From contig CP119637.1 of NCBI GenBank assembly GCA_030078075.1, forward strand, positions 434,001-498,000: a DNA stretch of 64,000 nt. The letters are read 5' to 3'. The notes under the pieces are model-generated. The model did not search any database and was not told the origin of the DNA. It saw only the letters and a list, made by a program, of their open reading frames with translations. The translations under genes and the position numbers were made by a program. Of this stretch, positions 9,744 to 18,923 are shown piece after piece (the first letter of the stretch is position 1; every line of letters starts with the position of its first letter). Source of the DNA: Crithidia sp. LVH-60A (lineage: Eukaryota; Euglenozoa; Kinetoplastea; Trypanosomatida; Trypanosomatidae).

Positions 9744-12443
9744 ATGGGCGGTGCAGTGGACCGCATTGCCCGGTCGTTCTCTCTGGAGACTAAGTGGGAC
9801 GCTGCGGACTTCGCACCGCTGCCCGACGAGCCGGACTTTCCCTCCTCTCTCTTTTGTGCACACATCAGAAAGCACAATCGAATTTTACAGGCGTACTTGC
9901 ACTCTTGTGTTGATGCTCTTGAGGGACGAGGGCTGACGAACAGGCCGCTCCAATGGGCCATTCCCACTGACGTGTTGCTCACGTTCCCGTGTAGCAACAC
10001 CACTGCTTCAAGCGGCGTACGAGAGGCTCTCGAGGTGTGCGTGGAGGAACTGAGCGGCAGTCTGCGCTGGCTCTCCCTCAGCGGCCATGAGGAAGTGAAT
10101 GCTGCAGTGGTGCAGTCGGTGATGCCTAAACGAAGGCGACCGTCGCCGCTGGATTCCCCGACGCTCGCACCTGTGCGTCGCAGCCTGGTCGTGCTCGACC
10201 TCAGCGGCTCCTCACTGAGAGACGCTGGTGTGAAGGCGTTGCTGCAGCTGCTGTTTCCTTCAAGTCCGCTGTACAACACATGCGCTGAGATTGCCCCAAT
10301 TGTGCCGACATCACGCACAGGTGACACGCCAGCAGCTCTGTCGGATGATCGGTGGCGTCTTCTTCCTGCTCTACACACGTTAATTCTCGATGCTGTGGGC
10401 CTCACAGACGATGGGGCAGCGTGTCTGTGCGCACATATCGTCATTGCAGCACAGCAAGAAAAGCGCAGCGGTTGCGTACCAGCTGACAGGGACGCGATCC
10501 TTCCAGCTCTCTCTCTGCGCCGCAACCGGATGTCTTTGCGTGGTGTGGTAAATGCAATTTGCGCCTCGCTGGGAAAGCCTCAGCAAAGAGATCTCTCCTC
10601 TGCTGTACGCGCTTCTGTTGGTGTTGTGGACGTGTCGTGGAACTCAACGGCGCCGTTGAGCAGCAGCGCCAGCGAAAGCCGTGGCGAATGTGGCGGCTGG
10701 TGCACTCTCGGCGCTGCGTTACTGACCGCTTCTGCGCCACTGCAGAATGAGAGCGTGTCTTGCCCAACACGCCGCACGGCGCTCCTGCTGCAGGGGTGTG
10801 ATGTGCAGGCCGACCACATGGAGGCTCTGTGGGTGGACGGTGTTCTCGCTTCGTTTGCTCAGCGATTTCGCGAGGCAGGAAAGGCGGAGGTGCTGCGTGC
10901 AACCAGCAGCACCTCTACGCGCCACCTTCCATCAAGCGCACCAACCCTGAAGTGTATTCCATGGACAAGCATCACCCGCATCGACGTGAGCTACAACACG
11001 GCTATGGGTACTGCCGGTGTTCTGCACCTCCTCGAGACACTGGCCGCGCTCGAGACAGCGAGATTGGCCACCACATCACAATGTTATTCGCACGGGCTTG
11101 TCCCACACCCTTTCTGCGCCTTGGAGGAGCTGCACCTGCGTGCGATGGGGTGTGACGACGCGGTACTGCCTGCGCTGGTGCACCTTCTACAAGGGAAGGA
11201 GCAGCTCGTCGGCTCGGTGGTGCGGAAAGAGGAGAGACGGATGCAGCTGCTGCGAGGGCGTAGCGGCGAGACGCGCAGTGAGAGCAGCCGCAGCACCGCC
11301 GCTGTTCTCCGCGCTGAGGTAAGCGCGTTTGCGAGTCTGCAGGCGCAGCAGACCGCGGAGCCTGCTACCGTATCCAGTGCTCCACACAGCACTCCACACA
11401 GCACTCCGCTGCCGCTGTCGCAGTTGCGGCTTTTGGATTTGTCATTTAACCGCTTCACCTCCTCCGTCCTCGTAGCTGCAGTGATGGCGGCCTCGATGAT
11501 GCGCGCCGCTGCAGCGCCGACGGCATCAGAGCCTCTCGCAGCCGCGGAGCGCGACGCCTTACATGACGCCGGGAGTGCGTCTCCATCGCAGAAGAGTGAA
11601 GCTTCACGTGCTGATGGCGAGTTTCAGTTTGTCCTCGCGCTGGAAGGCTGTGGGATTGTGGACGCTGCCCTTGACACCTTTCCGCGGGTCGTTGCCGATG
11701 TGGTGGAGGCTTGCGGGAAAGGGCAAACATCAGCTTCGTCCTCGTCACCGTCGGCATCGTGCACCTGCGCGCTTTTTCTCGGTCACAACACACTGACGCA
11801 CGACGCGGTACTGCGGCTGCGGCGGTGGGCGTGGGCCGAGGATGAACGGCGACCTTCTAACACCGCCGCTCAGATGGCTCACCTGCTAGCATATGTGGAG
11901 GGAAACGCGGTGGTGCATCCTGCAGTGAATCTTTCCACTACTGCCGGCGGCGGTGACACGGCAGGCAGAGGAGGTGTCGAAGGGTTGGCTGCGTGCTCTG
12001 CCACTGACCAAGACATGGCGTCGACATCGTTTCGCCCATCGTCTTTTTTCTCCCGTAAGCAGCAACATCGCGTGGACTGGAACGTGCTCTCCCCGCTGCC
12101 GCGTTTCACGGCGAGCGATAAATTGGGGCACCGTGAGTCTCTGCGCACGTGGTCGATGCCCGATCTGTCCACCGCTACCCAATCTCCACTGTCGCCACCG
12201 CGAGTAGCAGCGAAGCACCGTCGAAAGAGAGGCGCAGGGCCCCAGGCTGCGTCGCCGTCCGCGGCGGCCCCGCGCAGTCCAGACTTCTCGACGGACCCCG
12301 AGGCGTACATCGACGAGTTTATTGCGGAGGCAGAGCAGGTCATGTCGGAGCGCGCGTACGTGGTGAGCAGAACGGCCGATACCAGCGCGGTGGCAGACAT
12401 GCTGCTGGAGCACGCCGACCAGACCTCGAGAGAGGTGAATTGA
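9744..12443 (+). CDS. Leucine-rich repeat protein (ribonuclease-inhibitor-like repeats)
   Basis: 899 residues. Irregular LRR units of the 'LxxLDLSxxxLxDxGxxxL' type are seen near residues 144 (SLVVLDLSGSSLRDAGVKAL), 215 (LHTLILDAVGLTDDGA), 255 (LPALSLRRNRMSLRGVV), 408 (ITRIDVSYNTAMGTAGVLHL), 458 (LEELHLRAMGCDDAVLPAL), 560 (LRLLDLSFNRFTSSVLV), 629 (LALEGCGIVDAAL) and 675 (LFLGHNTLTHDAVLRL). Together they suggest a discontinuous horseshoe with Ser/Thr-rich insertions. There is no signal peptide or membrane segment. Residues ~760-850 are basic and Ser/Pro-rich, and the last ~45 residues form an acidic amphipathic helix. LRR proteins of this sort are protein-binding scaffolds and are common in trypanosomatid cytoskeleton and flagellum, but the role of this one is unknown. 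Confidence 0.85.
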   Translation: MGGAVDRIARSFSLETKWDAADFAPLPDEPDFPSSLFCAHIRKHNRILQAYLHSCVDALEGRGLTNRPLQWAIPTDVLLTFPCSNTTASSGVREALEVCVEELSGSLRWLSLSGHEEVNAAVVQSVMPKRRRPSPLDSPTLAPVRRSLVVLDLSGSSLRDAGVKALLQLLFPSSPLYNTCAEIAPIVPTSRTGDTPAALSDDRWRLLPALHTLILDAVGLTDDGAACLCAHIVIAAQQEKRSGCVPADRDAILPALSLRRNRMSLRGVVNAICASLGKPQQRDLSSAVRASVGVVDVSWNSTAPLSSSASESRGECGGWCTLGAALLTASAPLQNESVSCPTRRTALLLQGCDVQADHMEALWVDGVLASFAQRFREAGKAEVLRATSSTSTRHLPSSAPTLKCIPWTSITRIDVSYNTAMGTAGVLHLLETLAALETARLATTSQCYSHGLVPHPFCALEELHLRAMGCDDAVLPALVHLLQGKEQLVGSVVRKEERRMQLLRGRSGETRSESSRSTAAVLRAEVSAFASLQAQQTAEPATVSSAPHSTPHSTPLPLSQLRLLDLSFNRFTSSVLVAAVMAASMMRAAAAPTASEPLAAAERDALHDAGSASPSQKSEASRADGEFQFVLALEGCGIVDAALDTFPRVVADVVEACGKGQTSASSSSPSASCTCALFLGHNTLTHDAVLRLRRWAWAEDERRPSNTAAQMAHLLAYVEGNAVVHPAVNLSTTAGGGDTAGRGGVEGLAACSATDQDMASTSFRPSSFFSRKQQHRVDWNVLSPLPRFTASDKLGHRESLRTWSMPDLSTATQSPLSPPRVAAKHRRKRGAGPQAASPSAAAPRSPDFSTDPEAYIDEFIAEAEQVMSERAYVVSRTADTSAVADMLLEHADQTSREVN

Positions 12444-12894
12444 GGAGAGGATGATGGGGCGTGCGGTGGACATGTTGCGAGAAGAGCTTTCGTGCGTGTC
12501 GGTGTGCCAGTGCCACAATGGGAGAAGACGGAGCAAGAGACACACGTAAAGCTGACGTACTTTTTACGTATCGGAATCGCTTTTCTAAAAGGAAATACAC
12601 ACTCAATCACACACACGGAGAGTCTTAGTTTCATGCAGAAGACGCAGAACTTATGCGTCCGTGCCGATTCCACGCGACTGGGCAGCCGAGATCGGTGGTT
12701 TGTGTTGCGCAGAAAGAGAGAAAGTCCGTTAGCTCTTAACTTGCATCCACTCGTCACTTTCTTTCCATTGCCCTCTGTTCCTCCTCTTTGCATTGCTGCT
12801 GCTGGTGTTGGTATTGCTCTAGTACAGGTGAATTCTTCCTGCCCTTTCAGCGCCGACAACGCAAAGGTGTCGACGTTCAAATAGTATTGTAATC
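12444..12894. other. Intergenic spacer
   Basis: 451 nt. It includes a C/T-rich stretch at ~12757-12800 and AGs at 12822-12823 and 12827-12828, likely acceptors for the AN1 zinc-finger gene. No other feature was seen. Confidence 0.6.
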
Positions 12895-13188
12895 ATGAGT
12901 GAGCCGTGCTCCTTCAAGGGGTGCTCGAACATGGCGCTCACCGCGCTGCCCAAGTGTGAGTTCTGCACCCTCCGCTTCTGCACGACACACATGCTGCCCG
13001 AGCGGCACGGGTGCGGTGATGCCTGCAAGAACGCGTCGCAGCGGCAGGCCACCGCCGACGCCGCGGCACAGCGCCAGGCACGAAAGCACATCGGCAACGA
13101 TGATGCCAAGAAGCGGCTGGAGAAGAAGCTGGAGGCAAACGAGGCAGCGCGCCGGAAGAAGACGAAGGGCATGCAAAACAAGAAGTAG
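12895..13188 (+). CDS. Small AN1-type zinc-finger protein
   Basis: 97 residues. The N-terminal half is a complete AN1 finger: C5-x4-C10-x10-C21-x2-C24-x4-C29-x2-H32-x5-H38-x-C40, eight ligands for two Zn2+ ions, with the typical 'RFC..H..PE.H.C' core. The C-terminal half (residues ~48-97) is a highly charged Ala/Lys/Arg/Gln helix ending in a basic tail (KKTKGMQNKK). AN1 proteins commonly bind ubiquitin, p97/Cdc48 or the proteasome under stress. That role here is inference from the family; this protein has no A20 finger or ubiquitin-like domain. The codon bias matches neighbouring genes, and the ATG at 12895 immediately precedes the finger. Confidence 0.88.
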   Translation: MSEPCSFKGCSNMALTALPKCEFCTLRFCTTHMLPERHGCGDACKNASQRQATADAAAQRQARKHIGNDDAKKRLEKKLEANEAARRKKTKGMQNKK

Positions 13189-13683
13189 TCGAGAATTGCG
13201 GCTGTTCTTTCAACAACTACTACATGCGAGGAAACAGTGCAGATCATACCACAAACTGTGGCGAATTTGGGGCTTTTTTTACGTGTGAGGGAGAAATGCA
13301 AAGCAAGAAGCCTGCCGAAGCTGTCAAGTCTCACGGGGCGCTTGTGTGTGTGTGTCTTTTTTTTCTGTTCCCGGAAAGCTTTCTTTGTTTAGGGGAATAG
13401 AAGCGGCTAGGTCTGCGAGGCAAGTGGTATCGCACTTTCGAAAGAAGAAAAATAAAACTCTACACCTTTTTTTTTGTTGTCATCGAAGAACAACATTTGC
13501 AATCTTCTTATATCTCCCACCTTCTGTTCTTTCCATCTAAATTGACTGCGACTTTAGCTCTTTTGTAAATCACACCGCTTACCTCAGCCACACACGCACA
13601 ACATTGACGCTTTTTTTTTTGTTAACTCCCGCTTTCAAATTAGTGCACCCTTTTCCAATAACCACGCCCGAATTCACGACAAC
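13189..13683. other. Intergenic spacer
   Basis: 495 nt with several T/A homopolymers, ending in a T10 tract (13611-13620) and an AG at 13642-13643 that serve the next gene. No RNA gene or open frame is supported. Confidence 0.6.
13611..13643 (+). promoter_or_regulatory. Predicted spliced-leader acceptor (GKSRY protein gene)
   Basis: A T10 run followed by the first AG at 13642-13643, giving a 40-nt 5' UTR before the ATG at 13684. Confidence 0.55.
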
Positions 13684-14334
13684 ATGGCTGCCGCGTCGTC
13701 CGCCAAGAAGTCGCTCGTCTACGCCAACGACGGCAGTGGCCGCGACACCTTCGTGAACTACGCCGGCGCCTACTGGATGAACCCGCTGCCAGCCGGCATC
13801 TTCTTCAAGAGTGTCCCCGATGCACCTGGGAGTGCGACGCAGAAGGGCGGCACGATGGAGTTTGGCGACAGCAACGCACACACCGGCCGCAGCCTCTTTG
13901 GCAAGTCGCGCTACGGCACAACGGTGCTCGCCGCGGATCAGGCTGGACTTGCGACAACGGGCAGCAGCGTTGCCGCCGCCGCACGTGAGTCGGGAGAGAG
14001 CGGAGAGGGGGAGGAGGGATTCAACGGTGAGGCCACCGCGCTGTCGCACACGCCTTTCGATGTCTCACGGCCGGAGCAGCGCCTGCGACAGCCCGGGCAC
14101 GCCACCACCGGCCTTGAGGGCACCAACGGCGGTTCCACGTACAACGGCATCAAGGGCGAGTGGGTGGCGCCGCATGCGGTGGACAACACGCTGCTGCGTC
14201 TCGCCCCCACGTATGAGTCGACCTGCCACTATCAGCTCCGCACCGGCCGCTTCTTCGCTGAGGATGCGGCACCGCCACACGAGTCGACGCTGCCGGACAA
14301 GGGCGTGACGTGGGGTAAGTCCCGCTACTACTAA
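13684..14334 (+). CDS. Conserved-looking hypothetical protein with two GKSRY motifs
   Basis: 216 residues, no signal peptide, no membrane segment, and strong GC3 coding bias. I do not recognise the family. It is rich in Gly, Tyr, Trp, Thr and His. The N-terminal part has VNYAGAYWMNPLPAGIFFKS (residues ~21-40). A motif SLFGKSRYGTT at ~71-81 is echoed by TWGKSRYY at the very C-terminus (209-216). A Glu/Gly/Ser-rich linker occupies ~98-118. Short Tyr/Gly-rich repeated motifs of this kind occur in small ciliary microtubule-associated proteins, so a flagellar role is possible, but that is speculation. Confidence 0.75.
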   Translation: MAAASSAKKSLVYANDGSGRDTFVNYAGAYWMNPLPAGIFFKSVPDAPGSATQKGGTMEFGDSNAHTGRSLFGKSRYGTTVLAADQAGLATTGSSVAAAARESGESGEGEEGFNGEATALSHTPFDVSRPEQRLRQPGHATTGLEGTNGGSTYNGIKGEWVAPHAVDNTLLRLAPTYESTCHYQLRTGRFFAEDAAPPHESTLPDKGVTWGKSRYY

Positions 14335-15945
14335 ACGCTGTAAGTGCCAGACCGTGAGCTGTTTTTTAATCTATCCTGTTTTTCTGTAGATGTAAAATGA
14401 TGTGCACTTATTTCCCGGCGACGGCCGTGGAATACTGCGCGTAGCGTGTTGTTGTAGCGTCCGCTCTCGCCATCGCTGTGTGGATAGAGCAGCCTTACGC
14501 TGCCTTCTTCTCTTGCTCGCTGGCCTCTTGTTTTTGTTGGTGCGGGCGTATGTGCGTGCGTTGGCGTGTGTTTCCCCCGTGCGCCAACTTCGAGTTGATC
14601 CACGGAGTGCCTCGTTGCTTTTAAGCACGCAAACACCGGCGCACACATTATTGCGGTCAACAATAAGAGGGCCCTTTTTTCTCTCTTTTAGATTGGAGGC
14701 TACACAACTTCTTACGTCGTCGAATGACACTACCAAGAAAAAAAAAAAGAGAGTAGCTGACTCCGCATGCCTGGTCTTCGTCAACCGCCTCTCTTTTACC
14801 CCAGCAGGGTTCATCCTGCATATCTCACATTGTATCATATTAAGTTTTTTATTTCAGCATGTATGCGACTCTTTGTTGCCTTTTTTTTTCTCTCATTCTC
14901 TTTTCATTTTTTTTTTAAACTTCTTCTGTCCTCGATGCCTCAATACCGGAACCACGGCACGCATATGAACACCAATGCAACTGGGTCTCTCCTTTCCTTG
15001 CCTCCGGCGCAGTACTGCCAAGAAGAAGAGAAAAAAACCTACAACCGCGTAGTGGGCGAACAGCAAAAGGGGCGTTGGAGCCGAAATGCGCTATTCAGGC
15101 TTTTTTTTTTTGGCTGTCTAAATCGACGGCGTACTCCGCCGAATATGCACCTTGTGTGCAGGACACCATGAAGAGGTGGATAGGTGGAGAGTCGCGCCGG
15201 CGGAACTCGGAGTAGCAGCTGCGTAGACTCACAGTCCGCTTTCCTGTTTTTTCTCACTTGTAGTGGTGCAGAAAGTCTGCATTTGTAATCGAAGAGCTGA
15301 TCCACTTAAGCCTTTATTTTTTTGCCTCATCCCACTCTCTCGTCGCCGCTGTCTAACATTCTACACGCTTTGCATCTTTGCTGCCTCCTTACACATCACA
15401 AATTGCTCATACTTGGCACCTGGAAGGAAAAACAGAACAGCTTCCTACAGACCTGTGCACATCTAATTTTCCTTCACCCGCTTCTGCGCCATATCGCTAC
15501 CTACTCGACACACCAAAGAATTTCTACCAGCTTCAACAACAGGAGTTAAAAAAAAAACGTTTCTGCTGTCTTTTGTGGTCGGACTGTAGGTACAGGTTTT
15601 GTGTTCTTCTTTCTTTTCCCCCCTTTTCCAGCTAGTCTTCGTACGCGCTAGTTACCAGCTCAGCTTTTCATCTCGTCGCAACTTATATTCTATTCGTACT
15701 CACTCCGGTGTCAATCATTATTCTTGCACATTTTTACGTTTTTCCTTTTACGCACTTGTATCACTTCTTTTCCAAAAAAAAAACAGCTTTGTTGAGAATA
15801 CTTCTTGTTCATAACCTCTCGCTGCATTGCCAGTCGCCAAATTAGGAGAACATAACAACAAAGGAAAACAAGCAGGCAAGCTTTTTTTTTTTGACCTTGT
15901 ACTCACTCTTTCCTTTTTTTTTTCTGACATCGACCAGCGGCAGCC
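14335..15945. other. Intergenic spacer before the copine array
   Basis: About 1.6 kb, strongly T-rich with long homopolymers. A 188-codon open frame (14402-14968) translates into Leu/Phe/Ser-rich sequence typical of pyrimidine tracts and was rejected. No other structure was recognised. Confidence 0.6.
15906..15937 (+). promoter_or_regulatory. Predicted spliced-leader acceptor (copine copy 1)
   Basis: A 20-nt pyrimidine tract at 15906-15925 followed by the first AG at 15936-15937, leaving a very short (8-nt) 5' UTR before the ATG at 15946. Confidence 0.6.
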
Positions 15946-17481
15946 ATGAGCTCCACCCACACGCAGGTGCAACTCTTCTTCAAGTGTCACAACCTCCTCG
16001 ATGCCGACACCTTCTCGAAGAGCGACCCGTACATCAATGTGTACGAGCGCACCGCGAAGGGAGCCTCGAAGCTAATTGGTCGCACCGAGACGATCCGCAA
16101 CAACTTGAACCCAGAGTTCAAGACAGCCATCTTGATCAACTACTTTTTTGAGTCGGTGCAGAACATCAAGCTCTGTGTCTGGGATGAGGACAAGGGCAAG
16201 GCAGATGATCACCTCGGTGACGCCGAGTTAACGATGGGGCAGTTGATGTCCGCCAAGGACGTCTCGCTTACGCTGCCCTTGACAATCAAGGGAACAGTGA
16301 CCATCACAGCCTCGCTCATCGGGACAACGAAGGGCACCGTCAGTCTGCAGCTCCGCGGCCGTGATCTCAAAAAGATGAACCTGTTCGGCAAAACGGATGC
16401 TTACTTCGTCATCAGCCGTCAGTTGCCGAATGGGCAGAAGCGGGAGGTGTACAAGTCGGAGGCGCAGAAGAAGACACTGAACCCGCAGTGGAGGCCAACG
16501 CCGCCGCTGGACCTGACAGATCTGTGCGGTGGTTACGCCATGTCGCCCTGTATCGCCATCGACTGCTTCAACACCGCTTCAGGTGGTGGTGAGGCGATGG
16601 GCGGCTGCCTCGTCTCGGCTGAGCAGTTGCTGAGTGGCAAAACTTTCGAGTCTGAGATGGTGGTCAAGAAGAAGGAGAAGTCGAAGTCGTTCGGCTATCT
16701 CGCCATGGACCGGTGTGATTACGTGAAGGCCTACGCCTTCCTGGAGTACCTGCAGGCGGGTATGGAGATAAACATCGCCTTCTCGATCGACTTCACCGGG
16801 TCGAACGGGCCGGCGAACGACCCGCGCTCGCTGCACTTCTACGACCCACGGAAGCCGAACAACTACATTCGTGCGATGCTTGCAGTCAGTGACGTGGTGC
16901 AGGAGTACGACAGCGACCGCATGTTCCCCGCGTACGGCTTTGGCGCGATTGCGCCGTTCACGAACGGCACGAGCCACTTCTTCCCGCTGAGCGGCAACCC
17001 CGCGAATGCGTACCTGAGCGGGATGCAGGCGGTGGTGGACACGTACGCTGGGCTGCTCCCAACTCTCAAGTTCAGCGGCCCGACGAACTTCGCGCCTACG
17101 ATTCGTACAATCGCTGACGGTGCGCGGCAGGCGCGTGGCGTCTACACGATCCTGCTGATCCTGACGGACGGTGCGATCACGGACATGCAGGACACAATTG
17201 ATACGATCGTGGAAGCAGATGATGCCCCGCTGTCGATTGTGATCATTGGTGTCGGCAACGCGGACTTCAGCTCGATGGAGCGGCTAGATGGCGATACGGT
17301 GCCGCTGCAACATCGTCGAGGAAACATTACACGCCGTGACTTGGTGCAATTTGTGCCATTCAACCAATTTGAGGCGAGTCCGCCGGCTGCGCTCGCGGCT
17401 GCCGTATTGGAGGAGATCCCTCGGCAGGTGGAGGTGTGGGGCCGCATTAGCGGAGTCTCGCCGGGTGACTTTCGCCGGTGA
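15946..17481 (+). CDS. Copine-family protein, copy 1 (divergent)
   Basis: 511 residues: C2A (~1-125), C2B (~130-245) and a copine/von Willebrand A-like domain (~250-500). Copines are cytosolic proteins that bind phospholipid membranes in response to Ca2+ and recruit partners through the vWA-like domain. The vWA part is textbook: a MIDAS-type D282-x-T284-x-S286, then YDSDRMFPAYGFGA, GPTNFAP, LILTDGAITDM and GNADFSSMERLDGD. C2A keeps acidic loop residues (DADTFSKSDPY, WDEDKGKADDHLGD). C2B does not: loop 1 reads KKMNLFGKTDAYF and loop 3 reads FNTASGGGEAMG (~208-219), so several Ca2+ ligands present in the other four copies are gone. Outside the central vWA block this copy is clearly the most divergent of the array. 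Confidence 0.95.
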   Translation: MSSTHTQVQLFFKCHNLLDADTFSKSDPYINVYERTAKGASKLIGRTETIRNNLNPEFKTAILINYFFESVQNIKLCVWDEDKGKADDHLGDAELTMGQLMSAKDVSLTLPLTIKGTVTITASLIGTTKGTVSLQLRGRDLKKMNLFGKTDAYFVISRQLPNGQKREVYKSEAQKKTLNPQWRPTPPLDLTDLCGGYAMSPCIAIDCFNTASGGGEAMGGCLVSAEQLLSGKTFESEMVVKKKEKSKSFGYLAMDRCDYVKAYAFLEYLQAGMEINIAFSIDFTGSNGPANDPRSLHFYDPRKPNNYIRAMLAVSDVVQEYDSDRMFPAYGFGAIAPFTNGTSHFFPLSGNPANAYLSGMQAVVDTYAGLLPTLKFSGPTNFAPTIRTIADGARQARGVYTILLILTDGAITDMQDTIDTIVEADDAPLSIVIIGVGNADFSSMERLDGDTVPLQHRRGNITRRDLVQFVPFNQFEASPPAALAAAVLEEIPRQVEVWGRISGVSPGDFRR

Positions 17482-18923
17482 TGAGAGGTGTTTGAGGATC
17501 GATCGAAACGAGCGATGAATCGGGAAAGTGGGAGAACAACGGTTGCATCTGTGGGTGTGCGTTCCCTCTAGTGGCGTGTGGAAGTTCGAGAAACAAGAGT
17601 TTAAAGAAGAAGAAAAAGAGCCAGTATATCCGGTTCGCGTCAGTCTGATTCATTTTTCTTCTCTGTTTTCGTGTGTTGTATTTGCCTTCGACGCTGCGTT
17701 TACCGTGAAAGCACGCACACCTTTCTTATTGTTCTCCTTCCTCCTCCCTTTGAATCTCGACTCAGATCTTTTTTTTTTCTAGTGAGTTGTCGTTGTTGAA
17801 GTGGGTCAATGTGTGGAAGATCATCTCTTGTATTTTCTTTCTTGCAATCTCAGACTTTTTTCAGTCTTTTGTTCTTTTGTTCTTTTTTTTCTTCTCAATA
17901 ATATGCTGACCTGTTCTATTTTTATTGCACTGCGTGCTGCTCCGGTTTTTGACCTTTCTCCCGCTTCGTCTTTCTCCTTTCCTACTACTATATAACAAAC
18001 TTTACTCTCTCGATGCGCCGGTGTATGTCTCTCGCTTGAAGAAGTAACGTTTCCGTCTCACCTTGCCTGATATCGAACTCCGTTGTGACCCAAATGTTTT
18101 CAAACTGGGTACTTGAAAGTAGACTCAACTTTATGTGCCTGCGTGTGTGTGTCTTTGTGTGTCGCTGAGTCTTCGTGTTGCGTTTCTTTTGTTTCACTGG
18201 ACAGAGCGGACATCAAGGTAAAAAAAAAAAAAACTACAACTAAAAGCGACGTATGCACAGATCAGAGGAAGTGATAAGATGCCTTTTTTGTGTGTGGCGT
18301 CTCGATGAGACAATGACGCGGTGAGAAGTGCTTGTGCCTGCGAAAAGCTCTGTCCCGTGAAAGAGTGGCGGCAAAGCTCTATGACATGCTGCATTTCTAT
18401 CATTAATGAGGCAAAAATCTCTCTGTCTGCATCTTTTATGGCTGGGAAATCGCGTATTTTGGTCATCACGAAGACGACCGCATTTTTCGTGTCGATTTCA
18501 ATGACCAGGCGTGTCTTGCTACAAACAACTTCCGTGTCGGTGCCTGCTCAATGACAGCTTTGTTGTCGCGGCATGCAGAACACTAAAGGACGAACGAACC
18601 ACTTATCCCTCGCTCTTTTGTCAAACTCATGCGCCGGCCCACTTTTTTTTCTCACCGCCTTCCTCCCCCCTTTGTGCTTCCTTATAATTTGCCCACTTAA
18701 AATCTAGTCATACACCCACGGACAGCAATCAAACGCACTCCACTTAAAAGAGAACAAACAAACCTGTACATTCATTAGCAGTACACCAGACAAAAACAGT
18801 CGCAGCGCACCGTCTTCTCCTCCCCTTCGCTTGTTGCTTTCTTGGAGTTCCGCCACACACTGCCTATCTATTTTTTGTGATTTGTTTCTCTCTCTATATA
18901 ATTGAAGTCTCAGCCGGCCTCTC
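17482..18923. other. Spacer between copine copies 1 and 2
   Basis: About 1.44 kb, T-rich, including T runs at ~17767-17778 and ~17884-17890 and an A12 run near 18221. No gene is supported. A likely acceptor AG for copy 2 is at 18906-18907. Confidence 0.6.

Noticed and set aside
14402-14968. 188-codon + strand frame in the spacer before the copines
   Set aside because: Leu/Phe/Ser-rich translation of pyrimidine tracts, no coding bias and no acceptor context.
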